Of a stretch of DNA of 64,000 bases, positions 1-9,016 are shown one piece after another (positions within the stretch are counted from its first letter, which is position 1; each line of letters opens with the position of its first letter). The position numbers and the translations under genes are program-made. This stretch comes from Clostridia bacterium (lineage in GTDB: Bacteria; Bacillota; Clostridia; Oscillospirales; Acutalibacteraceae), in NCBI GenBank assembly GCA_017559305.1, contig JAFYSP010000003.1, positions 1-64,000 of the forward strand. Reading direction: 5' to 3'. The notes beneath the pieces were generated by a model. That model was not told the DNA's origin. It saw only the letters and a list, made by a program, of their open reading frames with translations, and searched no databases.

Positions 1-9
1 AAGGCAAAT

Positions 10-132
10 AAAAAGCCCCTTTAGGGGCAGCCGGTGAAAGAGTTGCGGTTGGCAAACCTTTCGACGAGCCTATAGGCTCGGCCGGTCTTATGCCCTAAGG
101 GGGCAGTGCATACTACCGGCGCGGCCGGTAGT
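10..132 (-). ncRNA. Putative structured RNA with intrinsic terminator, family not recognised
   Basis: Read on the minus strand, the segment folds into a compact set of helices. A 9-bp hairpin (112-120 with 124-132) comes first, then GCCC/GGGC (92-95/101-104), then a three-way junction closed by CCGG/CCGG (31-34/82-85). The junction holds the 6-bp CGAGCC/GGCTCG hairpin (65-70/75-80) and a GAAAG/CTTTC helix (36-40/58-62) that encloses GGTT/AACC. A GC-rich hairpin (15-28) followed by five T residues (14-10) ends it like an intrinsic terminator. It begins at the stop codon of the 70-residue gene. It could be a riboswitch or leader for a gene left of the window, a small RNA released from the 3' UTR, or an independent ncRNA. 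I could not match it to a known class. Confidence 0.45.
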
Positions 133-344
133 TATGATTTGCCGTGAAATATTTTTCTGACCTCTTCACGCGGTACTTCCTTGTCTTTAAGTTTTTTGGC
201 AAGTCCTTGGGATATTGCAGGGAACTCATTATCCGAATCGTTTGTGGGTTGAATATTATAAGTTCCGTATTTGTTAACCTGCTCTATTGAATCTTTAGGT
301 TGCCCGTAAATACCTTTTGAAGAGGGAGTACTGTTTTGTTCCAT
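132..344 (-). CDS. Small hypothetical protein, 70 residues
   Basis: I do not recognise this family. The start is supported by an AGGTG ribosome-binding site about seven bases upstream of the ATG. The protein is polar and has no signal peptide or membrane segment. The N-terminal two thirds (rich in Asn, Ser, Gly, Tyr) looks disordered. The last 25 residues are charged and probably helical, with a Lys/Glu-rich stretch ending in KIFHGKS. It starts 39 bases after the stop of the upstream phosphotransferase gene and may be co-transcribed with it. Its stop codon touches the first hairpin of the downstream structured RNA. The good ribosome-binding site makes it likely real. Function unknown. Confidence 0.6.
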   Translation of the reverse strand: MEQNSTPSSKGIYGQPKDSIEQVNKYGTYNIQPTNDSDNEFPAISQGLAKKLKDKEVPREEVRKIFHGKS

Positions 345-383
345 ACTGTCACCTCAATGACAGTATTTCCGTAACAGATGAGT

Positions 384-1490
384 TTATTTTGAATACTTGT
401 TGTTAATTTCAACCATCTTGTCCCAGTTCTCTTCCATTGAAGCGACGAGTTTGAACTGGCTGCGGCAACGCACAAGGTTGTGGTCAGGATAATGAGTTTT
501 GAAATAAACGTCACCGTTGAGATAGTCGGTCAAGAATCTCATGCCGCATTCAAGAGTGAGCATTTTTGCGCCGTAGGGCAAAAGTTCGATTTCGCGTTTT
601 GTAAGGGCGTTTTTACAGGATTCGAGATATCCTTTTGTGAACTGCTCGTAAAGTCCCAAATCAATTCCGACAAGTGATAATTCTTGCTCGTCTTCGGCAC
701 CTGTGTTAGCGCCGACACGGATTGCATCACCGAAATCACTTGCAGAAAATCCCGGCATAATAGTATCGAGGTCGATAAGACAAATCGGAGTGTCGGTTGC
801 CTTGTCGAAAAGAACGTTGTTAAGTTTCGTATCATTGTGAGTAACTCTTAAAGGAATTTCGCCTTTCTCACTTGCTTTGACAAGAATTTCGGTAAAATCT
901 TTTCTCTGCTTTACGAATTCGATTTCTGTGGCAACAGAATCGGCTCTGCCTGCTTTGTCTTCTTCAATAGCCTTCATCAAATCGTTGTATCTTGAGGGCG
1001 TATTGTGGAAGTTTTTGATTGTCTCATGAAGACTTCCTGCGGGATAGTCGGCAAGAAGCATCATAAATTGTCCTACTGCGCTGCCGCATTTATAGAAGTC
1101 TTCAGGTTTATTTACCATGTTGTAGGTGAGAGCATCATCAATATAAGGATAGGTTCTCCAATAAAGACCGTTGCCATCAAGGAAATAACTTTTTCCGTCT
1201 TTAGCAAAAACAACGGAAAGTGTCTGCCTGTCGGGATTGCCACCATTTTTTGCAATTTTATTTTTAAGGAATGTGGTTACGTTTACAATATTTTCCATTA
1301 CCTCGTTTGGTTTGGGAAATACGTTGCTGTTTATGTGCTGAAGAGTATATTTGCAAATAGTACCGTCTGACTTTTTGCAGGAGACAAGAAATGTGTCGTT
1401 TATATGACCGTCACCAAAAGCTCTGGCAGATACGATTTCATCATCATTGATGAAATTATTCATAATAGACTTTAATTCTTCAAACTTCAT
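384..1490 (-). CDS. Aminoglycoside-phosphotransferase-fold sugar kinase, N-acetylhexosamine 1-kinase-like
   Basis: This 368-residue protein has the kinase fold of the APH/choline kinase family. The N-lobe holds the loop GDGHINDTF (about residues 26-34), the C-lobe the catalytic HNDTKLNNVLFD (about 217-228), and the metal-binding LIDLDT (about 238-243). The N-terminal pattern GHIN followed by LQxINxxVF is what I associate with bacterial N-acetylhexosamine 1-kinases (NahK), which phosphorylate GlcNAc/GalNAc at C1 with ATP in the cytoplasm. Substrate assignment is inference, since related kinases act on other amino sugars or alcohols. A GGAGGA ribosome-binding site supports the ATG. It is transcribed alone or with the 70-residue gene, and its promoter lies at 1521-1549. 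Confidence 0.75.
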   Translation of the reverse strand: MKFEELKSIMNNFINDDEIVSARAFGDGHINDTFLVSCKKSDGTICKYTLQHINSNVFPKPNEVMENIVNVTTFLKNKIAKNGGNPDRQTLSVVFAKDGKSYFLDGNGLYWRTYPYIDDALTYNMVNKPEDFYKCGSAVGQFMMLLADYPAGSLHETIKNFHNTPSRYNDLMKAIEEDKAGRADSVATEIEFVKQRKDFTEILVKASEKGEIPLRVTHNDTKLNNVLFDKATDTPICLIDLDTIMPGFSASDFGDAIRVGANTGAEDEQELSLVGIDLGLYEQFTKGYLESCKNALTKREIELLPYGAKMLTLECGMRFLTDYLNGDVYFKTHYPDHNLVRCRSQFKLVASMEENWDKMVEINNKYSK

Positions 1491-1520
1491 AAGTTCCTCC
1501 GAAACACAAGTATTTTCATT

Positions 1521-1549
1521 ATTATAACATACTTCATTTATATATACAA
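1521..1549 (-). promoter_or_regulatory. Sigma-A promoter of the sugar-kinase-like gene
   Basis: On the minus strand a TTGTAT -35 (1549-1544) and a perfect TATAAT -10 (1526-1521) are separated by 17 bases. The start codon at 1490 follows about 30 bases downstream. Confidence 0.6.
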
Positions 1550-1570
1550 CAATTAATTATATACAAAAAA

Positions 1571-1592
1571 TCACCCCGAAAAAATCGGGGTG
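1571..1592 (-). terminator. Intrinsic terminator after rny
   Basis: CACCCCGA pairs with TCGGGGTG around an A/T-rich loop. On the minus strand it is followed by ATTTTTTG, just past the rny stop codon. Confidence 0.8.
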
Positions 1593-1598
1593 AAAATT

Positions 1599-3191
1599 TT
1601 ATTTAGCATAATCAACTACGCGGTTTTCACGGATAAGGTTAACCTTGATTTGACCGGGATAATCAAGACTTGCTTCAATCTTGTTTGCGATATCACGGGC
1701 GATGAGAACCATTTGGTCATCATTAATCTTTTCGGGTTTAACAAGAACTCTTATCTCACGACCTGCCTGAATAGCGAAGGATGTATCAATACCTTCGAAG
1801 GAATTGGCGATTTCCTCAAGTTTTTCAAGGCGCTTAATGTAGTTTTCAATGTTTTCTCTACGAGCACCGGGACGAGCAGCCGAAATAGCATCTGCCGCCT
1901 GAACGATACAAGCGATAACGGTTTTTGCTTCAACTTCGCCATGGTGAGCGTGTATTGCGTGTACAACTTCTTCGGATTCTTTATGCTTTTTAGCGACCTC
2001 TACACCAAGAGAGATGTGAGAGCCTTCATGCTCGTGGTCAAGCGCTTTGCCGATATCGTGAAGAAGTCCGGCTCTGCGAGCAAGCATTGGGTCTTCGCCA
2101 AGTTCTGCAGCCATAAGACCTGCGAGGTGGCAAACTTCCATAGAGTGATTGAGAACGTTCTGACCGTAACTTGTGCGGTAACGAAGTCTACCGAGAAGTT
2201 TAACAAGTTCGGGATGCATACTGTGAATGCCTGCATCGAGAACGGCCTTTTCGCCGGTTTCCTTGATTGTTCTTTCAACCTCTGCCTTAGCCTTAGCAAC
2301 GGTTTCTTCAATTCTTGCGGGATGAATTCTTCCGTCAACTATAAGTTTTTCAAGAGCCTGTTTTGCGATTTCTCTTCTTACAGGGTCAAAACTTGAAAGT
2401 GTGATTGCTTCGGGAGTGTCATCAATAATAAGGTCAACGCCTGTTGCAACTTCGAGTGCGCGGATATTTCTTCCTTCACGACCGATTATTCTACCCTTCA
2501 TCTCATCATTGGGAAGGGGAACGACGGAAACTGTTGTTTCGGAAGAATGGTCAGCAGCACAGCGCTGAATAGCGCCTGCGATGATTTTTCTTGCGAGTTT
2601 ATCCTGATCGTCTCGGGTCTGCATTTCGTATGTTTGGATTTTGATTGCTTTTTCGTGCTGTAATTCACCGTCGAGTATATCGAGAAGATGAGCTTTTGCC
2701 TGTTCAGCGGTATATCCCGAAATTCTTTCGAGCATATCGAACTGACTTCTCTTTATCTGTTCGAGTTCAACAAATTTTGCTTCGAGTTCTTTTTCTCTTG
2801 TTGCGAGTTTTTCTTCTTTTGCTTCAAAGTTTTCTATTTTTCTGTCAAGGGATTCTTCTTTTTGCTGTAAACGATGTTCCTGACGCTGAACTTCACTTCT
2901 GCGTTCACGGAGTTCTTTGTCTGATTCTGTGCGAATTTTGTGGATTTCATCTTTTGCTTCAAGTATAGATTCTCTTTTTTTGGTTTCTGCGGTTTTCATT
3001 GCCTCGCTGACGATTCTTCTAGCCTCGTCTTCGGCAGAGCCGATAGCACGCTCGTGCTTACTCTTGCGGTATGCGATACCGAGCAAGAAAGCCACAACTG
3101 CTATCACAAGGGCAACTGCCGCCGCAGCAACGTAAACCCACAAGTCGAGCTCGGAAAGAGCAACGACAGCAAGCTTGGTTACTGTGTGCAT
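1599..3191 (-). CDS. rny: Ribonuclease Y
   Basis: RNase Y is the membrane-anchored endoribonuclease that initiates mRNA decay in Firmicutes. The 530-residue product has one N-terminal transmembrane helix (about residues 17-40). A long charged coiled coil follows to about 190. The KH domain contains [15 protein letters not shown] (about 230-245). The HD metal-dependent phosphohydrolase domain carries the HSMEVCHLA and [12 protein letters not shown] motifs (about 340-390). Length and domain order are those of the family. AGGAGGTG sits six bases before the ATG. The N-terminus is a little longer than usual ahead of the membrane helix. It is monocistronic between its promoter (3320-3348) and a strong terminator. 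Confidence 0.97.
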   Translation of the reverse strand: MHTVTKLAVVALSELDLWVYVAAAAVALVIAVVAFLLGIAYRKSKHERAIGSAEDEARRIVSEAMKTAETKKRESILEAKDEIHKIRTESDKELRERRSEVQRQEHRLQQKEESLDRKIENFEAKEEKLATREKELEAKFVELEQIKRSQFDMLERISGYTAEQAKAHLLDILDGELQHEKAIKIQTYEMQTRDDQDKLARKIIAGAIQRCAADHSSETTVSVVPLPNDEMKGRIIGREGRNIRALEVATGVDLIIDDTPEAITLSSFDPVRREIAKQALEKLIVDGRIHPARIEETVAKAKAEVERTIKETGEKAVLDAGIHSMHPELVKLLGRLRYRTSYGQNVLNHSMEVCHLAGLMAAELGEDPMLARRAGLLHDIGKALDHEHEGSHISLGVEVAKKHKESEEVVHAIHAHHGEVEAKTVIACIVQAADAISAARPGARRENIENYIKRLEKLEEIANSFEGIDTSFAIQAGREIRVLVKPEKINDDQMVLIARDIANKIEASLDYPGQIKVNLIRENRVVDYAK

Positions 3192-3319
3192 AGTGCACCT
3201 CCTTATATATTAACACGCTGTTGTTTATAAAAGGCCGCGCGTTCGCCTTGGGAAATGGTATATGCAATGATTTTAATACAGTTCGCCATACTGTACGAAA
3301 AGCACAACAATACACATAT

Positions 3320-3348
3320 ATCATAATATTTTTTTGGCAATATGTCAA
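3320..3348 (-). promoter_or_regulatory. Sigma-A promoter of rny
   Basis: TTGACA (3348-3343), a 17-base spacer and TATGAT (3325-3320) on the minus strand. The rny leader is about 120 bases and contains only a weak hairpin. The gap 3192-3489 otherwise holds just the divergent promoter of the aminotransferase gene. Confidence 0.65.
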
Positions 3349-3427
3349 GTAAAAAGAAAGAATAATTACTATATATATGTAATAATGTATAAATTAACCA
3401 TATATTTATGGTAGTGTAAAAAAATCC

Positions 3428-3456
3428 TTGAAAGAAGCAAAATAAAGAGGTATAAT
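3428..3456 (+). promoter_or_regulatory. Consensus sigma-A promoter of the aminotransferase gene
   Basis: TTGAAA (3428-3433), exactly 17 bases, then TATAAT (3451-3456). The predicted transcription start near 3463 lies downstream of an in-frame ATG at 3460, which argues for the ATG at 3490 as the true start. Confidence 0.75.
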
Positions 3457-3489
3457 AATATGAAAATTCAAGTATCAGAGGTAGACTTA

Positions 3490-4767
3490 ATGAAAAAGTA
3501 TAGTGAAATGACCAAAGCGGAACTTGAAGCAGAGTTTTCAGCGGTCAAAAAAGAATATAACGAGTGGAAGAGCAGAGGACTTACTCTCGATATGTCAAGA
3601 GGTAAACCGGGTCCCGACCAGATGGACGTAAGTAACATTCTTTTCAGCATGATTAAGGGCGATGAGGATTACAGAAACGTATCGGGAATTGACTGCCGTA
3701 ATTATGGCGGTCTTGCAGGTCTTATCGAACTTCGCGGACTGTTTGCAGAAATTATGGGAGTTGACAGTACGCAGGTAATGGTCGGCGGAAACTCTTCTCT
3801 TAATATGATGTTTGACGTTATTGCACAGGGTATGAGCCACGGCTTTGGCGGATGCAAACCTTGGCTTTTGCAGGGCGGAACCAAAATGCTTTGTCCCGTT
3901 CCCGGTTATGACCGCCATTTTGCAATTGCTGAATATTTCGGTATGGAACTTATCCCCGTTCCTATGAATGAGGAAGGTCCTGACGTAGAGGTTGTTGCGG
4001 AACTTATTAAGGACGAAAAGGTCAAAGGTATGTTCTGCGTTCCCAAATATTCAAATCCGGGCGGAATAGTATACAGTGATGAGGTTGTAAGAAATATTGC
4101 AGCGCTCACTCCTGCCGCAAAGGATTTCAGAATTATATGGGATAACGCCTATGCAATCCACGGCTTTGAGGATACAGAAGACCATCTTCTTAATATCTAT
4201 GAAGAATGTAAAAAATTGGGTCATGAGGATATGGTGCTTATCTTCACGTCAACCTCAAAAATTTCTTTCCCCGGTGCAGGTGTTGCAGCATTGGCAGCAA
4301 GTCCCGCTAACCTTGCTGATCTTGAGCGCAGAATGAGTTTCCAGACGATCGGACCCGATAAACTCAATCAGCTTCGTCATGCAAGAGCGTTCAAGACAAT
4401 GGATGATCTTAAAGCACATATGAAACGCCACGCCGCAATACTCAAACCTAAATTTGATACCGTACTCGAAATTCTTGATAAAAAGGTAGCGGGCCTCGGA
4501 ATCGCCGAGTGGAATCACCCAAGAGGTGGATATTTTATAAACCTTCAGGTTATGAACGGTTGCGCAAAGAGGGTAGTTGCTCTTTGTAAAGAAGCAGGAA
4601 TGGTACTCACGGCAGCAGGCGCACCTTTCCCTTACGGTATTGATCCTGACGATAGCAATATCCGTGTAGCACCCTCTTATCCTTTAGTTCCCGAACTCAA
4701 ATCTGCCACTGAACTTTTAGCGGTTGCAATCAAATATGCAGCTCTCGAAAAATTACTTGTTAAATAG
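3490..4767 (+). CDS. Aspartate aminotransferase, type Ic (MocR-like fold)
   Basis: This PLP enzyme interconverts aspartate/2-oxoglutarate and oxaloacetate/glutamate in the cytoplasm. The 425-residue sequence shows the family opening LDMSRGKPGPDQ (about residues 32-43), a glycine-rich PLP-phosphate segment VGGNSSLNMM, a WDNAYAIHGF motif with the Asp that contacts the PLP nitrogen, and the Schiff-base lysine region TSTSKISFPGAGVA. It resembles the divergent aspartate transaminases of actinobacteria and clostridia more than classical AspC. I chose the ATG at 3490 because it has AGAGGT seven bases upstream and the alternative ATG at 3460 overlaps the end of a consensus promoter. Monocistronic. 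No clear hairpin terminator follows. Confidence 0.85.
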   Translation: MKKYSEMTKAELEAEFSAVKKEYNEWKSRGLTLDMSRGKPGPDQMDVSNILFSMIKGDEDYRNVSGIDCRNYGGLAGLIELRGLFAEIMGVDSTQVMVGGNSSLNMMFDVIAQGMSHGFGGCKPWLLQGGTKMLCPVPGYDRHFAIAEYFGMELIPVPMNEEGPDVEVVAELIKDEKVKGMFCVPKYSNPGGIVYSDEVVRNIAALTPAAKDFRIIWDNAYAIHGFEDTEDHLLNIYEECKKLGHEDMVLIFTSTSKISFPGAGVAALAASPANLADLERRMSFQTIGPDKLNQLRHARAFKTMDDLKAHMKRHAAILKPKFDTVLEILDKKVAGLGIAEWNHPRGGYFINLQVMNGCAKRVVALCKEAGMVLTAAGAPFPYGIDPDDSNIRVAPSYPLVPELKSATELLAVAIKYAALEKLLVK

Positions 4768-4789
4768 ATGTAAATTTTAAGAGTTTTGA

Positions 4790-4818
4790 TTGACTTATTA
4801 TAATAAATTATGTATAAT
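4790..4818 (+). promoter_or_regulatory. Sigma-A promoter of secDF
   Basis: TTGACT (4790-4795), 17 bases, TATAAT (4813-4818). The leader contains a small hairpin (TATG-GCAGA paired with TCTGC-CATA, about 4833-4857) ahead of the ribosome-binding site. Confidence 0.7.
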
Positions 4819-4890
4819 TTAATTTATCGTGGTATGCGCAGATAAAGTCTGCACATACAAATGAATTTTAAAACAATGGAGGTAAAGCCG

Positions 4891-7230
4891 ATGAAGCGTA
4901 CTGGTAAGCCGGTAGTCTTTATTGTGTTGGTGCTGATATTATGTTTCGCATTTGCGTCATTTTTCGGCGTCTTCAATTATTACGGCGATATTAAAACAAG
5001 TTATTTCAAAGGCGCTGAGGATATCCGTTGGGGTATTGATATCAGCGGTGGTGTAGAGGCGGTATTCACACCCGACATCAAGAATGTCGAAATTACCGAT
5101 GCAGATATGGATTCTGCAAAGGAAATCATTTCAACCCGTCTTCTCTACAATAATATCACTGACAGTGAGATTTATGTTGATTACAACAATAAGCAGGTTA
5201 TCGTAAGATTCCCTTGGAAAGCAGATGAAGAGGATTTCGATCCCGCAGCTGCAGTTGAGGAACTCGGCGAGATGGCTGTTCTTACTTTCAGAGCAGGCAA
5301 TGGCGATGCTGAAGGCAAAATAATCCTTCAGGGTAATAAGGATATCGCAGGCGCTCAGGTTGGCTACGAGGAGCAGACAGGATATATCGTATCTCTCGAG
5401 CTTACTGCTGACGGTAAAACAAAGTTTGCCACAGGTACTAAAGAAAATCTTAACGGATACATTTCCATCTATATGGATGATGAACTCATCCGTGCACCTA
5501 AGGTTGAATCGGTTATCACTGATGGCAACGCAATGATTACAGGTATGTCAAGTTATGAGGATGCTGAAGACCTCGCAAACAAGATCAATGCAGGTTCTTT
5601 GCCCTTCGCTCTTACAGTTGATGACGCGCAGCTCAACGTTGTATCTCCTACATACGGTGAGTCGGCACTCAACACAATGCTTGTAGCAGGTATTATCGCA
5701 TTTGCCGTTATCTGCCTCATTCTCATTGCTATTTACAGACTTCCCGGTTTTGTATCCAGCATCTGCCTTTTAGGTCAGGTTGCAGGTATCATTGCTTGTA
5801 TTTCGGGTTTCTTCCCCTCGCTCTCATCATTCACACTCACAGTTCCCGGTATAGCAGGTATTATCCTTTCTATCGGTATGGGTGTTGATGCTAACGTTGT
5901 TACAAACGAGCGTATCAAGGAAGAACTCTCAAAGGGTAAAACAGTTGAAGGCGCAGTTAAGATCGGTTATAAGAATGCTTGGTCCGCAATTCTTGACGGT
6001 AACGTTACAAACATCATTGTAGCCCTCGTTCTTATGGCAGCATTCGGTTCACCCGATAGCTTCCTTTCAAAGATCTTCACCTTTATCTTCCCCTTCTTAA
6101 GTTCATCTATCACAGGTGCGATTTACTCCTTCGGCGTAACACTGCTTATCGGTGCTGTCTGGAACTTCGTAATGGGTATTGCCGCATCAAGACTTATGAT
6201 GACAAGTCTTACTTCATTCAAGTTCTTCCGCAATCCTGCTTTCTATGGATATGCTAAAGAGCCCAAGAAGATTGAGTTCACTAAGTTCTTTAAGAAGTCA
6301 CTCATCATAGTAACTGCATTTGTTCTTGTCGGCGTTGTATTCTTCGCAATGTTCGGCGCAAACCTTGATATCAACTATACCGGTGGTTATCTTTCCAACT
6401 ATTCATATACAGGAGATATCGACGTTTCAGCAGTTGAAAAAGAGGTTGCAAATACCGTTAAGTATAACGTAACCGTTAACAAGAGCGGAAGCGTAAGCGG
6501 TGATAAAACCTATATCAATATTTCCATCGCATCTAAAAACGGTATCACTGCTGAACAGCAGGAAGCCGTTACAAAGGCACTTACCGAAAAGTTCAAGGAT
6601 AACAATATCGCCCTTGAAAACGTTCAGAACGTTTCTGCAAGTATCGGTGTAAGATTCTTTATAAAGACCTTGTTTGCAGTTCTTCTTGCAGCAGCATTGG
6701 TTGTTGTTTACGTTGCACTTCGTTTCAAGAATATCGGTGGTGCAAGCGCAGCGGTTACAGCACTTATCGCACTTCTTCACGACGTTGTAATAACCTTCTT
6801 GTTCTGTTGTGTATTTAAGATTAAGATTGACGCTAACTTTATGGCGGTTGTTCTTACACTTCTCGGTTACTCACTTAATAACACAATCGTTATTTACGAC
6901 CGTGTCCGTGAGAACAGACGTAAACTTTCTATGGATATAAGCCGTGAAGAAATCGTTAATAAGAGTATCAGCGAAACCTTTACAAGAAGTATCCTCACAA
7001 CTGTTACAACACTTATCGCTGTTGTTTCAATCGCAGTTATCAGCGAACTCCGTGGTGTAACTTCACTTCGTTCTTTCGCTATTCCTATGGCAGTAGGTCT
7101 TATTTCCGGTTGCTTCTCATCAGTATTCCTTGCAGGTCCGCTTTGGGTTAAGTGGCGTGCATGGGCAGATGCTAAAAAGGCAGCAAAGGCACCTGCTAAA
7201 AAGAAATACTCAAAGAAAAAGAAAAGATAA
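4891..7230 (+). CDS. secDF: Fused protein-export membrane protein SecDF
   Basis: SecD and SecF in one polypeptide (779 residues) form the proton-driven accessory motor of the SecYEG translocon. The N-terminal helix (about residues 8-30) is followed by the extracytoplasmic P1 region starting with WGIDISGGVEA. Membrane helices 2-6 include the GIAGIILSIGMGVDANVVTNER motif region characteristic of SecD, and the SecF half repeats the pattern with LLGYSLNNTIVIYDRVREN. The tail is Lys-rich. The start at 4891 has GGAGGT seven bases upstream; an upstream in-frame ATG at 4861 lacks one. It is monocistronic between its promoter and a strong terminator. Confidence 0.95.
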   Translation: MKRTGKPVVFIVLVLILCFAFASFFGVFNYYGDIKTSYFKGAEDIRWGIDISGGVEAVFTPDIKNVEITDADMDSAKEIISTRLLYNNITDSEIYVDYNNKQVIVRFPWKADEEDFDPAAAVEELGEMAVLTFRAGNGDAEGKIILQGNKDIAGAQVGYEEQTGYIVSLELTADGKTKFATGTKENLNGYISIYMDDELIRAPKVESVITDGNAMITGMSSYEDAEDLANKINAGSLPFALTVDDAQLNVVSPTYGESALNTMLVAGIIAFAVICLILIAIYRLPGFVSSICLLGQVAGIIACISGFFPSLSSFTLTVPGIAGIILSIGMGVDANVVTNERIKEELSKGKTVEGAVKIGYKNAWSAILDGNVTNIIVALVLMAAFGSPDSFLSKIFTFIFPFLSSSITGAIYSFGVTLLIGAVWNFVMGIAASRLMMTSLTSFKFFRNPAFYGYAKEPKKIEFTKFFKKSLIIVTAFVLVGVVFFAMFGANLDINYTGGYLSNYSYTGDIDVSAVEKEVANTVKYNVTVNKSGSVSGDKTYINISIASKNGITAEQQEAVTKALTEKFKDNNIALENVQNVSASIGVRFFIKTLFAVLLAAALVVVYVALRFKNIGGASAAVTALIALLHDVVITFLFCCVFKIKIDANFMAVVLTLLGYSLNNTIVIYDRVRENRRKLSMDISREEIVNKSISETFTRSILTTVTTLIAVVSIAVISELRGVTSLRSFAIPMAVGLISGCFSSVFLAGPLWVKWRAWADAKKAAKAPAKKKYSKKKKR

Positions 7231-7238
7231 ATAAACTT

Positions 7239-7270
7239 TCCCGAAGCCAAACGGCTTCGGGAATTTTTTT
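7239..7270 (+). terminator. Intrinsic terminator after secDF
   Basis: Perfect 10-bp stem (TCCCGAAGCC with GGCTTCGGGA) followed by eight T residues. Confidence 0.9.
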
Positions 7271-7301
7271 TACCCTTTTTCTACAAAAACTTTTTCATAG
7301 T

Positions 7302-7334
7302 GTGACATTTTATTCAACCTCTTTTTAGTAAAAT
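7302..7334 (+). promoter_or_regulatory. Possible long-spacer promoter of spoIIGA-sigE
   Basis: GTGACA (7302-7307) and TAAAAT (7329-7334) lie 21 bases apart just before the spoIIGA ribosome-binding site. In Bacillus subtilis the spoIIG promoter is used by sigma-A with Spo0A~P and also has an over-long (22-base) spacer. I see no convincing 0A box, so this is a positional suggestion. Confidence 0.3.
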
Positions 7335-7351
7335 TATAAAGGGGTGAGAAA

Positions 7352-8215
7352 ATGGTAACTGTCTATGTTGATATTCTGATAATATTAAATGCATTTGTAA
7401 ATTTCTTTATATTGCTTGTCACGTCCTCATTTATGAAGGAAAATCCGAAAACTCTCAGAGTTGCCCTGTCTTCGTTTGTCGGCGCACTGTTTTCGCTATA
7501 CATATTTCTTCCGTCCTTCAGTTTTATTCTTGAGGCGACCGTTCGGCTTCTTTGTTCAGCCGTCAGCGTTTTTGTTTGCTTCGGCAAGGGCAGTATTATA
7601 AGATTTATCCGTTTGACCCTTGTGTTTTACGCCGTTTCATTTATGTATGCAGGTATAATGCTTGGCGTCTGGTTCATATTAAAACCCGACAGTATGGCAA
7701 TAAATAACGGAATAGTATACCTCGACGTTTCACCCTTGCTCCTGATAATAGTTACACTCGTCAGTTATATTGTTTTAACTGTTGTCAAAATGGTTAGCAG
7801 CAAAAACGGCGGCGGTGGAGAAAGCGTAGGACTTAAATGCAAATTTGATGAAAAAACAATATCTCTTTCGGCACTTGTCGATACCGGGCATAATATTCGT
7901 GATAACCTTGCCAATAGCCCCGTGGTCATCATAAGTCGGGATAAGATGAAAGACCTGTTAGGAAAGGATTTTGACGCCTTTTTCGAGGGAAATATTGCTC
8001 CCGACAGTTTTTTGTTTCCACGATACCGAATAATCCCTTGTAAAACTGTAGGCGGCAATGCTTTGCTGAAGGCTGTAAGAATTGACAGTATGTCGGTACA
8101 TAGGAGAGATACGGTATATAAAATTGATTGCCCGATACTCGCTATGAGTATTGCAAGTCTTGGCGGCGATTACGATGCTATAGTCGGTACAGATATTTTA
8201 CAGGTCACAGTATAA
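7352..8215 (+). CDS. spoIIGA: Sporulation sigma-E processing peptidase SpoIIGA
   Basis: SpoIIGA is the membrane aspartic peptidase that cleaves pro-sigma-E in the mother cell once a forespore signal arrives. The 287-residue protein has five predicted N-terminal membrane helices (to about residue 150). A soluble domain contains LSALVDTGHNIRD (about 170-182), whose DTG triad is the retroviral-protease-like catalytic motif, and a late IVGTDILQ segment typical of the family. GGGGTG lies five bases before the ATG. It sits 18 bases upstream of the sigE-like gene, the classical spoIIG arrangement. The third gene often found here, sigG, is absent. Confidence 0.93.
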   Translation: MVTVYVDILIILNAFVNFFILLVTSSFMKENPKTLRVALSSFVGALFSLYIFLPSFSFILEATVRLLCSAVSVFVCFGKGSIIRFIRLTLVFYAVSFMYAGIMLGVWFILKPDSMAINNGIVYLDVSPLLLIIVTLVSYIVLTVVKMVSSKNGGGGESVGLKCKFDEKTISLSALVDTGHNIRDNLANSPVVIISRDKMKDLLGKDFDAFFEGNIAPDSFLFPRYRIIPCKTVGGNALLKAVRIDSMSVHRRDTVYKIDCPILAMSIASLGGDYDAIVGTDILQVTV

Positions 8216-8233
8216 TTATAACGGAGTGGTGTT

Positions 8234-8959
8234 ATGAAAAGGTTTATTGACTATATAAAAGGAATAATTTTTCACTTAAGAATTAAATTGGGCATTTACC
8301 GTCCGATTCATTATATAGGCGGCCCCGAAACTTTACCTGCGCCATTATCAAGTGAACAAGAAGCGGAACTTTTCAGCCGCTTTGATACCGATAGGGAATA
8401 CGTAAAAGAACAACTCATCACCCATAATCTGCGGTTGGTGGTGTATATAGCCAAAAAATTTGATGCAGTAGGCGCAGGCACCGACGACCTTGTGTCAATC
8501 GGCACGATAGGTCTTATTAAGGCGGTAAATACCTTCCGCCCCGAACGAAACATAAAACTTGCAACCTACGCATCTCGCTGTATTGAAAATGAAATACTTA
8601 TGTACTTGAGAAAAACGAGTTCACTCAAAACCGAAATATCAATTGACGAACCCTTGAATATTGATTGGGACGGAAACGAGTTGTTGCTCTCCGATATCCT
8701 CGGCAGCGATGCCAACGAGGTGTCAATGGGCATTGAACAGGAGGACGAGCGCACTCTTTTGTATCAACTGATTGAAAATCTGAGCGGCAGAGAAAGGGAT
8801 ATAATGAATATGCGGTTTGGACTTTCAGGACTTGCCGAGCATACTCAAAAGGAGGTTGCCGATATTTTAGGAATTTCGCAGTCATATATTTCCCGACTTG
8901 AAAAAAGGATTATCGATCGCCTCCGCCGTGAACTCGACCGACAAATGATGAATACGTAA
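8234..8959 (+). CDS. sigE: RNA polymerase sporulation sigma factor sigma-E
   Basis: This is the early mother-cell sigma factor. The 241-residue protein begins with a basic, hydrophobic pro-sequence-like stretch (about residues 1-28) that would be removed by the adjacent SpoIIGA peptidase. Region 2 follows (RLVVYIAKKF, DDLVSIGTIGLIKAVNTF, LATYASRCIENEILMYLR; about 65-125). Region 4 carries SGRERDIMNMRFGL and the helix-turn-helix TQKEVADILGISQSYISRLEKR (about 180-230). Sigma-K is the close paralogue, but the pairing with spoIIGA favours sigma-E. An intrinsic terminator follows, so the operon is bicistronic. Confidence 0.93.
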   Translation: MKRFIDYIKGIIFHLRIKLGIYRPIHYIGGPETLPAPLSSEQEAELFSRFDTDREYVKEQLITHNLRLVVYIAKKFDAVGAGTDDLVSIGTIGLIKAVNTFRPERNIKLATYASRCIENEILMYLRKTSSLKTEISIDEPLNIDWDGNELLLSDILGSDANEVSMGIEQEDERTLLYQLIENLSGRERDIMNMRFGLSGLAEHTQKEVADILGISQSYISRLEKRIIDRLRRELDRQMMNT

Positions 8960-8966
8960 ACTTATT

Positions 8967-8994
8967 GCTTTGGCAATTTGCCAAAGCTTTTTTT
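8967..8994 (+). terminator. Intrinsic terminator after sigE
   Basis: GCTTTGGCAA pairs with TTGCCAAAGC around a one-base centre, followed by seven T residues. Confidence 0.85.
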
Positions 8995-9016
8995 AAAAAA
9001 TTTTTTAAAATACCAC

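Noticed and set aside
1590..2396. Long plus-strand open frame (268 codons) opposite rny
   Set aside because: It lies fully antisense to a certain gene, its translation is rich in Cys, Phe and Asn with no domain pattern, and it has no ribosome-binding site.
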